Assembly: GCA_013306675.1 (NCBI GenBank)
Contig: JABLUY010000028.1
Location: 62,001 to 126,000 of the forward strand
Origin: Thraustochytrium sp. TN22
Taxonomy: Eukaryota; Sar; Bigyra; Thraustochytrida; Thraustochytriidae
Length of the DNA stretch: 64,000 bases
Reading direction: 5' to 3'
This document shows, piece by piece, positions 10,502 through 20,139 of this stretch (the first letter of the stretch is position 1; the number at the start of each line of letters is the position of its first letter). The translations under genes and the position numbers were made by a program. The notes under the pieces are model-generated. The model was not told where the DNA came from. It was given only the letters and a program-made list of their open reading frames with translations, and did no database searches.

Positions 10502-12938
10502 CCCTCCTTCAGCAGGACCTAGCAGCGCGCTTCTCAATAGACGGCAAGGTGAGCTCGTTCATGCTGCTGCACAACCGGGACGCGGTGGCCGTCTCACGGA
10601 ACAGGTTCGCGCTCCGCCAGTACAACCACAAGGTACGGCGCTTGTAGCGCGCAGGTCGCGACCAGCTGCACCCGCTTCACCTCCCTCTGCCTGGCATCAT
10701 GATGACAAGCGCCAGAAGGAGGAGGACGCGCTCGCGCTCATGGCCACGCCCAGGGACTTCGCCTCCGTGGCCACCATTGCCGCCTCCAACTGTCGTCCGG
10801 CCGAGCCGTGGCCCCGTCCCGCGGGTGTTTGGGTCTCGGCCCTCGGACGTGGAGCCTGGCGACGAGCTGTGCACGCGCATCTTGGCGGGATTCTTTACGC
10901 CGGGCGCGTGCTCGCGATCGACTGGTTGCGGCGAGCTGCGCGCGGCGCGCGGCGCGCGGCGCGCGTGTCTTTTCCTCAAGGATGCGGCGTCGAGGCGACG
11001 CGAGGACCGCGTCCAGACCTGCCTGGCTCCGCGCTCGCTCGCTCCCGCCTTCTCTTCCGCCGAGCGGGTGGACAGGACGCTCCTATCCAACCCGAACGGC
11101 AGCCAGCAGGCCCAGCACAGCACCGCGCCGCGCCGCGGTCGCCTCAGCTGCGCATCTTCACACATCAGAAGCACGCGCGCGGCCCCACTGGCACCCGGCC
11201 GCATCTAGCGTCCGACACCGCGGCTCCGGCGCCGCGACTGGCCCCGGCGTCCGGCCCCACTGGCACGCCGCCGCGCTGCCTCCGGCGGCGGGCAGCAGCA
11301 GCTGCGACTGAAGTTCGTGCACCGCCTGTTATCCGGCCTGATGAGACGAGAGCCTGGCTGCGGCCCGACTCGCCTCCGAGTCCTTTGCCTCCTTTCCTGT
11401 CGAGTTTGTTCACGCGTCACGTGGCGCAGCGGCACGTGCTGCACTTCGCATCTTCTCGAGGCGCGCGCCTCAGCTGCCTGCACACGCCACGCACGCGCAG
11501 GCTGCGCAAGCAGCCTCGGCGAAACTCCGCCGGCCACGGCTAGCTCACGGCTAGCTAGTAGCCGCGAGGCGCGGGCCGCAGCTCGGCGGGTTGGTTGGTT
11601 CTTGATGCTGTTTGTTTTGGTTGGCTGCCGCGGCAGGGCGGGTGAGCGTGGGAGGTCGCGCCGCCTCGGCGCCTGCCGCCTCGCGGGCTCGCGGCTTGCT
11701 CGTTCAAGTGCTCGCCTGGCTGCTCTGGCTGCTCAGCTTGCGCCCTGCCTTGCCTCGCCTCGCCTCACCTCCGAGACGCCTTGGTCGCTTGGCGCGGCGA
11801 TCGCGGCGCGAGGTCCGATCCGATCCGATCCAACTTGAAGCGCGCGGCGACTCAAGGCGGCCGCGGCTGTGGGGGGAGAAGATTCGAAGGAAGCAAGAGC
11901 CCGGGCTCCTTGCGCCTGTAGCCCGGCGTGTGTGGCCATGGTGGCAGGCGTTCAAGCGCGCGCAGGCCGCGCGTGCTGGCCTGGCACGGCCTTGCTTGCG
12001 GACGCGGCCCTGGCAGGGCCGGCCGCGGGCCGCGGGCCGCGACTCGAGTTACGGAAGGACCCCGCGCACGCGTCAATTGGAGCAAAAGGCAGCGCTTGGG
12101 CTGGAGCCAGCAGCGCGGTCCACAGGACGGGCCCACCTGGATGTGAGCTGTGGTGCCCGCAGCGCGCCATGCGGGAATAGGCCCTGGGATAGGACTGCTC
12201 CTAGGAGTCGAAGCAGGAGGAAGGCGCGGGATAGCCACTGGCACGCGCACACGCACGGCCACTAGAGCGGGGCTGCATGAAAGGTGTCCCTACGCGTCGC
12301 GGTAGCTGACGAATAGAGATGAGGTGACACGCACCCTCGCTCATGTCGCGCGCCGACGAGCACTGGCAGAGACAGACGTGCGAGCTTGGTGACATGTGAG
12401 GCGGCGCGGCGGCAGCAGCACGGCGGTGGGCGACGCTGCGACCGCGCGTGCGGCAGCGAGGAGGGACTTGTTGGCGCCAGGGAGTCTCTCCTTCTGGTAC
12501 GAGAAGGACAAAGCACAGCAAGGCGCTGGCGGCGGATCGAATCGAATCGAATATGTGTGCAGGCCCTTGGAGTTGCCTCGCCACGCCTCGCATTGCATCG
12601 ACTTGCCTGCAGCGCGTCGCATCGCATCCCATCGCATCCCATCGCATCGCATCGCTTGTCGCGCCTCGCATGTGCTTCTCTCTCTGCCTGGCATGATTTT
12701 GGCGCATGAGTTGCGCCTTGGGGAGAGCTAGTGGCCGAGCGGCGTAGCGTGTGGCGGCCATGCGCGACGTGGCCGTCGGGGTGGTGCCGGAAGCCCGCTC
12801 CAGCGGCCCGCGTTGGGCAGGCCGGAGGGAAGGAAAGCACTGTCGGTGCACCCAGCGGCTGGCAGTCGGCAGGAGCTGCGAGGAGGAGCGCGGGCCACTG
12901 GAGCGGCGCCTCGCCTCGGGTGCACGCGCCGAGCGAAC

Positions 12939-12946
12939 GAATCTTG
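12939..12946 (+). promoter_or_regulatory. GAATCTTG motif upstream of copy D
   Basis: The octamer GAATCTTG lies about 290 bp before the copy D start codon. The same octamer lies about 250 bp before copy E and about 220 bp before copy G, on the same strand as the gene. Its role is inferred from position only. Confidence 0.3.
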
Positions 12947-13232
12947 CGAGTGTGGTTGCGAGGCGAGCGTCCTCCGGTCGCGGCCGTGAAATGCTGTGCA
13001 CTGCTTCTGCGCCTTGACTCACGGTAGGATGACCTGCTCGGCTTTATACCGACGCCTCCCAACGCCCTCTGGCGCTGCGCCGGCCGATGCATCCGAGCCA
13101 GTCGGCTGCAGCCGCGGCGAGCGGTCGGCCGGCTGGCGAGGCCGGCAATCCAGACCCAGAACCCAAACCCCAAGCCTGAAGAGCACTAGCGAGCGAGCGA
13201 GCGAGCGAGCTAGCCGCAGCAGAAGAGCCACC

Positions 13233-14939
13233 ATGGAGATGCCGCAGTTCACGCCCAAGGGCGTGGCCAAGGGCTTCGCCCTCTTTGTGGGCATTCTCTT
13301 CTTCCTCTACTGGTTCCTCGTTGGCCTCGACCTGCTCGGCAACGGCTTCAAGATCGTGGCCGGCCCCAACGCCAGCTCCCTCTTCAGCGCCGTCTCGAAC
13401 CCGGTCGCCGGCCTCATGGTCGGCATCCTCGCCACCGTGCTCATCCAGTCCTCGTCCACCACCACCTCCATCGTCGTCACGGCCGCCGGCTCCGGCGTCC
13501 TCGACGTCGCCACCGGCATCCCCATCGTCTTCGGCGCCAACATCGGCACCTCCGTCACCAACACCATCGTCTCGCTCGGCTTCGTCGGCGACCGCGAGCA
13601 GTACCGCCGCGGCTTCGCGGGCGCCACCGTCCACGACATGTTCAACTACATGAACGTCTGCCTGTGGCTGCCGCTCGAGGCCATCTCGTCCGCCATCAAC
13701 GGCGGCAACGGCGGCATCCTCTACCTTATCACCGAGGCCATCAAGGAGTCCTTCGTTGCCTGTGACGATACCACGGATAACTGCGAGGACTGGGAGGGCC
13801 CGCTCAAGATCGTGACATCCAAGGTCGCCAAGAAGATCGTCTCGGTCGACAAGGACGTGCTCAAGGACTTCGCCTACGGCCGCCCGTCCATCGACCTGTG
13901 CGCCGACTTCCTCTGCGGCACCAACTACAAGATCACCGATGAGGTTACTGGCGCCGGCAAGTGCGGCGACCACAAGTTCTCGCAGAAGCGCTGCGACAAG
14001 ACCGGCACCGCCGTTCTCGAGACGCAGTGCGGCCAAGTGTACTATGACGATGAGACGGGTAAGAACGAGACGGTGTCCAAGAAGGCTAAGGCCAAGTTCC
14101 ACTACTGCGTCAAGCCGACCACCACCTCGGACATCACCGTCGACGAGACCATCCTGGCCGGTGCCCAGACGCACTTCGACGCCTACAAGATCAACAAGGC
14201 CGGCGTCTTCGCGGAGAACGGCGTCAGCGCCACCGCCGCCGGCTGGGTCACGCTCGTGCTCTCGCTCGTCATGCTCATCGTCTCGCTTCTCGGCATGGTC
14301 AAGCTGCTCGGTATCGCTGTCCGCGGCGCCGCCGAGGAGGTGCTCCAGAACGCGCTCAACTACAACGGCTACCTGAACATCCTCATTGGCTGCGGTGTGA
14401 CCATGTTCGTGCAGTCCTCGTCCATCACCACCTCGACGCTGACGCCGCTGGTCGCGATGGGTACGCTGACGCTCGAGGGCATGCTCCCGCTCACGCTCGG
14501 CGCTAACATCGGCACCACGCTCACCGGCGTGCTTGCCTCGCTTGTGTCGGACAAGCCGGAGGGCTTCCAGCTCGCCATGTGCCACGTGCTGTTCAACGTC
14601 TTTGGTGTCATCACCTTCTACCCGATCCCCAAGGTCCGGCAGATTCCTATCGGCGCGGCGCGCCGTCTCGGTGACCTGGCTGCCACCTTCAAGGCCTTCC
14701 CGCTCTTCTACATCTTCATGCTCTTCCTCGTGTACCCGGGCTTCTTCCTCGGCCTTTCTGTCGGCTTCGAGGCTGGTGGCGGTGGCGCCGGCGGTGCTGC
14801 CTTTGGCCTCATCGCCTTCATTGCCATTCACATCGCCGTCTGGTGGTGGTACACCAAGCGCGACGGCAAGGCCTGGCTCGAGCGCTCCTTCGGCCATGAT
14901 TTTGGCGACGAGGACGGCAAGATCACCCCGGCTGCCTGA
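13233..14939 (+). CDS. SLC34-type Na+/phosphate cotransporter, copy D (mosaic)
   Basis: 568 residues, start MEMPQFTPKG in a good context (GCCACCATGG). Up to about residue 460 it follows copy A very closely; the first 200 bases compared by eye are identical to the reverse complement of copy A. The last 100 residues before the tail switch to the form of copy C: PGFFLGLSVGFEAGGGG and AFGLIAFIAIHIAVWWWY are shared, again almost base for base. The tail GDEDGKITPAA resembles the copy E tail. Small private changes are seen in the loop (TSKVAKKIV, LETQCGQVYY, KKAKAKFHYC). The gene therefore looks like a product of gene conversion or unequal exchange. Intronless. Confidence 0.95.
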   Translation: MEMPQFTPKGVAKGFALFVGILFFLYWFLVGLDLLGNGFKIVAGPNASSLFSAVSNPVAGLMVGILATVLIQSSSTTTSIVVTAAGSGVLDVATGIPIVFGANIGTSVTNTIVSLGFVGDREQYRRGFAGATVHDMFNYMNVCLWLPLEAISSAINGGNGGILYLITEAIKESFVACDDTTDNCEDWEGPLKIVTSKVAKKIVSVDKDVLKDFAYGRPSIDLCADFLCGTNYKITDEVTGAGKCGDHKFSQKRCDKTGTAVLETQCGQVYYDDETGKNETVSKKAKAKFHYCVKPTTTSDITVDETILAGAQTHFDAYKINKAGVFAENGVSATAAGWVTLVLSLVMLIVSLLGMVKLLGIAVRGAAEEVLQNALNYNGYLNILIGCGVTMFVQSSSITTSTLTPLVAMGTLTLEGMLPLTLGANIGTTLTGVLASLVSDKPEGFQLAMCHVLFNVFGVITFYPIPKVRQIPIGAARRLGDLAATFKAFPLFYIFMLFLVYPGFFLGLSVGFEAGGGGAGGAAFGLIAFIAIHIAVWWWYTKRDGKAWLERSFGHDFGDEDGKITPAA

Positions 14940-16051
14940 ACTGGTCCCGAGCCCTCGCCTGCTCAGTAGTGTCTTTTTACCATTTGTGTCCCTCTCATTT
15001 CTGCAAAAGATGGCTGTTGGAGACTTTAAAGACTCGGACGCAACCGCTTCCGCTTCCGAGTCTTCTGTGTATCTGTCCAATCTGCTTGTGAGGACCTTGG
15101 TTGTGTGTACCTTAGTGCTACTCGTACGCGCGCTCGGACGCGAGCACCACGTGTGAGAGGCTCGTCTTTACGAATTTTCGGCGGTCGCGCCCTGTTGAGC
15201 TGTTGTAACTTGTTCAGCCTGCGCTTGGCCGTCATCAATACCGCGTCGTGTGCTAGCTGGACCCCTCTCATTCCTTTCTTGTCTGGCGTGATGGCAAGTG
15301 CGCGTCCGCGGCGTTCTCCAGCGGCCGCCACAGGAGCTCGGGTGGCCATCTGGGCTGAGCTCAGAAAGGTCGCTCCCAAGTGCGCTCTGCACTGAGCCGA
15401 GTGAGCGAAGCTACTACAGCCAGCGGGCTTCGGGTGTGGCTGCCTGCTGCAACTTGAAACTACGCGCACAGTGCCAGTTCAAGCCAAGAACGACACCCTA
15501 CGCTCCGTGCGTCGTGGTCCCCGCGATGACATTTTGCACCTCGCGCCAGGACTATGTGTCAACTAAGAGACCTTGCCAAGGCCCAGCCAGACATGCTTTT
15601 GCCACCGCGCCTCGCCAGCCAGGCCGAAGGGCCTGCAGCGCATCTTCACAAAGCCCTGCCAGTGCTGACTCGACTCCATCGTCTCTGGAGTTGACGGACC
15701 CGGCACCGCCGAGAATCAAGGGCCCCACGAGTGTCAAGTGACCCGAGACAAACACAACACAAAGGCCGGTGGCACGCAGCCCCTCTCGGGGAGAATCTTG
15801 GCCCCTGGATGCGCGACTTCTGCCGGCTGCTTGGCGTGCCAAGAGTCAGGATGTCTGCTCGCGCACGCGCTGCACGCGCGGCAGGGGGTGAGTGGATGTA
15901 CACGCGCGGGCAAAGTAGCAAGAGCAGGCGCAGGAGGAACAGCAGACCCGAGCAGCTGGCGTGGCGGCAGAAGCAAAACCACAACCCGGAGGCGGCCAGA
16001 CAAGAAGAAACAGAAGAGTCTCGAAGCGGCAGCTAGCTCTTGCGCGCAGCC
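14940..16051. other. Spacer between copies D and E
   Basis: This is the 3' flank of D and the promoter of E. A 19-bp block reading CCTCTCGGGGAGAATCTTG at 15782-15800 recurs with one change upstream of copy G. No gene is supported. Confidence 0.5.
15793..15800 (+). promoter_or_regulatory. GAATCTTG motif upstream of copy E
   Basis: It lies about 250 bp before the copy E start codon and sits inside the 19-bp block shared with copy G. Function is inferred from conserved position. Confidence 0.3.
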
Positions 16052-17752
16052 ATGGAGATGCCGCACTTCACGCCCAAGGGCGTGGCCCTGGGCTTCGCCT
16101 ACCTCGTCGGCGTCCTCTTCTTTCTCTACTGGTTCCTCGTCGGCCTCGACCTCCTCGGCGCCGGCTTCACCATCCTCGCCGGCCCCAACGCCGGCTCGCT
16201 CTTCAGCGCCGTGGAGAACCCGATCGCCGGCCTCATGGTCGGCATCCTCGCCACCGTGCTCATCCAGTCCTCGTCCACTACCACCTCCATCGTCGTCACG
16301 GCCGCCGGCTCCGGCGTCCTCGACGTCGCCGTCGGCATCCCCATCGTCTTCGGCGCCAACATCGGCACCTCCGTCACCAACACCATCGTGTCGCTCGGCT
16401 TCGTCGGCGACCGCGAGCAGTACCGCCGCGGCTTCTCGGGCGCCACCGTCCACGACATGTTCAACTACATGAACGTCTGCCTGTGGCTGCCGCTCGAGAC
16501 CATCTCGTCGGCCATCAACGGCGGCAACGGCGGCATCCTCTACCTCATCACCGAGGCCATCAAGGAGTCCTTCTCGGCATGCACCGGCGAGGGCTGCGAG
16601 GAGTGGGAGGGCCCGCTCAAGGTGGTCACCTCGGCCATCTCCAAGAGGGTCGTCGCGGTCGACAAGGACGTCGTCAAGGACTTCGCCTACGGCCGCCCGT
16701 CCATCGAACTGTGCGCCGACTTCCTCTGCGGCACCAACTACAAGATCACCGATGAGCTCACTGGCGCTGGCAAGTGCGGCGACCACAAGTTCTCGCAGAA
16801 GCGCTGCGACAAGACCGGCACGGCCGTCCTCACCACGCAGTGCGGCTACGCGTACTTTGACGAGGACGAGGGCGAGAACGTGACGGTCTCCAAGAAGGAG
16901 AAGGCCAAGTTCCACTACTGCTTTAAGCCGACGACCACCTCGGACATCACCGTCGACGAGACCATCCTGGCCGGCGCCCAGACTCACTTCGACGCCTACA
17001 AGATCAACAAGGCGGGTATCTTCTACGAGAACGACGTGAGCTCCACCGCTGCTGGCTGGATCACGCTCATCCTCTCTCTCGTCATGCTGGTCGTCTCGCT
17101 CATCGCCATGGTCAAGATCCTCGGCCTGGCTGTGCGCGGCACCGCCGAGGAGGTCATGCGCAAGTCCCTCAACTACAACGGCTACCTGAACATTCTCATT
17201 GGCTGCGGTGTGACCATGTTCGTGCAGTCCTCCTCCATCACCACCTCGACGCTGACGCCGCTGGTCGCCATGGGCACGCTGTCCCTGGAGGGCATGCTCC
17301 CGCTCACGCTGGGCGCCAACATCGGCACCACCCTCACGGGCGTGCTGGCCGCGCTGGTCTCGGACAAGCCGGAGGGCTTCCAGCTCGCCATGTGCCACGT
17401 GCTGTTCAACGTCTTTGGTGTCCTTACCTTCTACCCGATCCCCAAGATCCGCTCGCTGCCGATCGGCGCGGCGCGCCGTCTCGGTGACCTGGCCGCCACC
17501 TACAAGGCCTTCCCCATCTTCTACATCTTCATGATCTTCCTCGTGTACCCGGGCTTCTTCCTGGGTCTCTCCGTGGGCTTCGAGGCTGGCGGCGGTGGCG
17601 CTGCTGGCTCCTCTGTCGGCCTCATCATGTTCATTGCCATGCACATTCTCTTCTTCTGGTGGTACTTCAAGAAGGACGGCAAGGCCTGGCTCGAGCGCTC
17701 CTTTGGCCACGACTTCGCCGAGGAGCAGGGCAAGATCACCCCCTCCGCCTAA
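16052..17752 (+). CDS. SLC34-type Na+/phosphate cotransporter, copy E
   Basis: 566 residues, start MEMPHFTPKG. The N-terminal half and extracellular loop are shared with copies B and G (SFSACTGEGCEEWEGP, sequon NVT). The loop carries YAYFDEDEGENVTV. The post-loop helix reads MVKILGLAVRGTAEEVMRKS, a blend of forms seen separately in F and G. The last membrane segment and tail are private: SVGLIMFIAMHILFFWWYFK instead of the WWWYTKRDG of most copies, ending AEEQGKITPSA. Both QSSS and both GANIG motifs are intact. In-frame codons upstream of the ATG (TTG at 16040) are open but not conserved in the family. Intronless. Confidence 0.95.
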   Translation: MEMPHFTPKGVALGFAYLVGVLFFLYWFLVGLDLLGAGFTILAGPNAGSLFSAVENPIAGLMVGILATVLIQSSSTTTSIVVTAAGSGVLDVAVGIPIVFGANIGTSVTNTIVSLGFVGDREQYRRGFSGATVHDMFNYMNVCLWLPLETISSAINGGNGGILYLITEAIKESFSACTGEGCEEWEGPLKVVTSAISKRVVAVDKDVVKDFAYGRPSIELCADFLCGTNYKITDELTGAGKCGDHKFSQKRCDKTGTAVLTTQCGYAYFDEDEGENVTVSKKEKAKFHYCFKPTTTSDITVDETILAGAQTHFDAYKINKAGIFYENDVSSTAAGWITLILSLVMLVVSLIAMVKILGLAVRGTAEEVMRKSLNYNGYLNILIGCGVTMFVQSSSITTSTLTPLVAMGTLSLEGMLPLTLGANIGTTLTGVLAALVSDKPEGFQLAMCHVLFNVFGVLTFYPIPKIRSLPIGAARRLGDLAATYKAFPIFYIFMIFLVYPGFFLGLSVGFEAGGGGAAGSSVGLIMFIAMHILFFWWYFKKDGKAWLERSFGHDFAEEQGKITPSA

Positions 17753-18612
17753 ACCTAGCGACAACGCGAACGCAACCCAAAGCGCGTTCCGTCGTATCTC
17801 GTAGTAGTGTCTTTGATCAATCGATTGTGTGTCTCTCTCTCTCTCACACAGGCTTTCTCTCTCTCTCTCTGCAGTGTCTGCGAGCAGGAGTTTGACATTC
17901 ACTGTGAGAGCGAGCCGACAAGGCGAGCTGAGCCGAGACGCGTCTCGGTCAGGACGCGTCTCGGTCAAGCTTCATCATGAGCATGCCAGCCAGACGCGGT
18001 CCTCGCCGCATCTCGCAGGGCGTGACGCAATGCAACTTCGAGCCGGCGCTGCCAGCACCCCCGCCCGCCAGCCGCCGGCCGGCAGCCGCCAAGGCCCACC
18101 AGGCACTGGCCAACGCCGCGCGCCCAGCCGTTGCCAGTGCCGCTGCATTGCGGCACGCATGCTGACAGTGAGCCCGCCAGCTTCAATCAAGCCACGGCGA
18201 GCCCGGTCCAGCCCCGGCCGTGACGCACTGCCAAGATGCGTGCGACGCGTGCCCCCGCAAGATGCGGCCGGTGGCGGCAGGTACGGACGGCCACGGGCAC
18301 CGCACCGCAAGCGAGCGCCGCGAGTCGGCGCCGCGCCGCGCCGCGCCGCGCGCGCGCGAGCCGCGCTGGCCGCCGCGCCGCGCCCTCGCCGATGACGACA
18401 GGCGAGCTAGCCAGCTAGCTAGGGTGCGCTGGGCGTGCGCCAGGGTGGCGGCGTCCTCGGCGGCCACGCGTCCAGCGACGCGGCGCCACCCCAGGCGGCG
18501 AACTGCCGCTCGGCGCGCCACCCTGCGCAGCGGCGCTGGCGCTCTCGCCGCCGCGCTGCCTGGCAGGCGCCGGGCTCTCCCCCGCGCCGCGCTCGCTCGG
18601 CGGAGCCACCGC

Positions 18613-18666
18613 CGCGCGAGCCGCGCGCGCCGCGCGAGCCGCGCGCGCCGCGCGAGCCGCGCGCGC
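18613..18666. repeat. 18-bp GC repeat, three units
   Basis: Three units of CGCGCGAGCCGCGCGCGC follow one another with an 18-bp period. No gene overlaps it. Confidence 0.8.
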
Positions 18667-18908
18667 CTCGAGCCTCGGAGCCGTGCAGTTGGTGCGGCTG
18701 CAGCCGGCAGGCGCCCCGCAGCGCCTCCGCTCGCGGCAACCTGGATTTCGCCGGACCACTGCACGAGGCTCGACTCGACTCGGAGCGCCGCGCCGTTGCC
18801 GGTGGCGACGCTGTCGATCCTCCAGCCAGCCAGAAGCACGCCGAGGCGCTTGACTGCCTCCTCCCGCGCTGGCGGCGGCGGCGTCCGTCGCCCTTCACGC
18901 CTCGCTTG

Positions 18909-18910
<2 letters not shown>

Positions 18911-18939
<29 letters not shown>

Positions 18940-18951
18940 ACTGTCTGTCTG
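18911..18951. repeat. (GTCT)n microsatellite
   Basis: About ten GTCT units, one of them interrupted (GACT), in the spacer between copies E and F. Confidence 0.9.
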
Positions 18952-19753
18952 CCTCTCTGTCTGCCGCCTCCGTGGGCTTGCTGCTTGGCGGCCCTCGCCG
19001 GCGCTAAGCTAGCTTGCCGCGCTTCGCAGCGCCGCTGGCAGCCCGGAGCTCCGCGCCTGCCAGTCGTCGCTTGCTCGTCGCATGCGCGCTTCAAGTTCGC
19101 GGCGCTGCCGTGGTGCTCGTAAGTTACTTGCCTTGCAGGAAGGCGCCGAGCGCGCGGGCTCCAGCAGGGCGGAGCAGGGACAAGCAGGGGAGGCAAAAAC
19201 CGGCAAGTGCCGGCGAAACTCGTCCGCGGGCGCTCGGCAAGTCCAAAGTGGAGTCGCGGGAGGCTGGGGAGCGCGGCGCGGGAAGAAAGCCGCGCGAGGC
19301 GGAAGGCGCGAGGCGGAAGGCGCGCGCGCGGCCCGAGCGCAAGATGCAAACTCGCAGCGATCGAATCTGGGCGCCGCGCGACCGGCCGCGGCGATGACGG
19401 CGCGGCACTGCTCAGGCTGCGGTCACGGCAGCAGCGCGGCCGCGCGGCCGCCGCCAGCGCGCGCGAGCGGGAGCGGAGCGCAGGCGGCGCAGCGCAGGCA
19501 GGCTCCGCCGGCCAGGCGCCGGCGCTGCGGCGGCAAGCCGGCCGGCCGGGCGCGAGCTCGGAGCTCGTCGCGCCGCGCCACCCTGGCCGCCGGCAGCCAC
19601 CGGTTGGCCAGCAAGCCTGCTCCAACTTGGGGTGAAGGCGTGCCACACGCTGTAGTCTGTAACCAGTGGCTATGGCAGGGTGAAGCACGCAGCACACCCT
19701 TACACCGGCGCTGTGCTTTGCGGACGAGCCTGGCCGGGGGCGTGCGGCCAGCC

Positions 19754-19776
19754 AGCTAGCTAGCTAGCTAGCTAGC
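19754..19776. repeat. (AGCT)n microsatellite
   Basis: About six AGCT units, self-complementary throughout, 200 bp left of the sequence gap. Confidence 0.9.
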
Positions 19777-19953
19777 GAGGAGCTAGCGGGGAGCTAGTAC
19801 TTCTAGCTAGCCAGTAGCTCAGGCTTGGTCGAGCCTGTGCAAGCTTCGAGCAGGCTTGGCTTGGGCCGGGAAGCAAACCCATAACTCAAGCAACAGACCG
19901 ACACAGCGAGCGAGCAGCGAGCGAGCGGCGGGCTAGCGGCAGCCGCGAGCTTC

Positions 19954-20050
19954 NNNNNNNNNNNNNNNNNNNNNNNNNNNNNNNNNNNNNNNNNNNNNNN
20001 NNNNNNNNNNNNNNNNNNNNNNNNNNNNNNNNNNNNNNNNNNNNNNNNNN
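19954..20050. other. Assembly gap (97 N)
   Basis: A run of 97 N separates unrelated GC-rich sequence from a 9-bp minisatellite that starts at the first base after the gap. The gap probably lies inside or at the edge of that array, so its true length is unknown. Confidence 0.98.
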
Positions 20051-20113
20051 TTCGCGTGCTTCGCGTGCTTCGCGTGCTTCGCGTGCTTCGCGTGCTTCGC
20101 GTGCTTCGCGTGC
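20051..20113. repeat. 9-bp minisatellite, at least seven units
   Basis: Seven perfect TTCGCGTGC units follow the gap, then degenerate units (TTCACGTG, TTCGCGCG) run up to 15 bp before the copy F start codon. The frame through the repeat is open and joins the copy F frame, giving a (RVL)n stretch if translated. The left end is hidden by the gap. Confidence 0.9.
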
Positions 20114-20139
20114 TTCACGTGTGCTTCGCGCGCTTCACG

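Larger units (their letters stand above)
9850..10800. pseudogene. Coding-like remnants, unrecognised
   Basis: Several short stretches have protein-like rather than low-complexity character but sit in different frames. On the minus strand at about 9890-10060 there is a helical run containing VATQFVLNVTRIMLQMYTQH. On the plus strand at about 10525-10630 there is SFMLLHNRDAVAVSRN followed by RFALRQYNHK, and at about 10695-10800 there is EEDALALMATPRDFASVATI. No family was recognised. They may be parts of one eroded gene or unlinked scraps; an unmodelled spliced gene is also possible. Confidence 0.25.
8648..13232. other. Divergent spacer between copies C and D
   Basis: This 4.6 kb region separates the two strand groups of the transporter array. 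It carries the C and D promoters, a cluster of direct repeats and a palindrome (10258-10501), and scraps of coding-like sequence between about 9.85 and 10.8 kb. A GAATCTTG octamer lies at 12939-12946, about 290 bp before copy D, and another at 8836-8843. No intact gene is seen. The long frames at 10335-11543 and 12201-13173 lack recognisable domains. Confidence 0.5.
17753..20139. other. Spacer between copies E and F
   Basis: Very GC-rich, repeat-laden spacer containing TCTG and AGCT microsatellites, an 18-bp GC repeat, the sequence gap and the 9-bp minisatellite listed separately. Frames up to 504 codons on the minus strand (18183-19697) are arginine/alanine-rich with no domain, and are not accepted as genes. 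Confidence 0.5.

Noticed and set aside
18183-19697. 504-codon minus-strand frame between copies E and F
   Set aside because: Ala/Arg/Pro-rich with microsatellite-derived runs (RQTDRQTDRQ); no domain and no conserved start.
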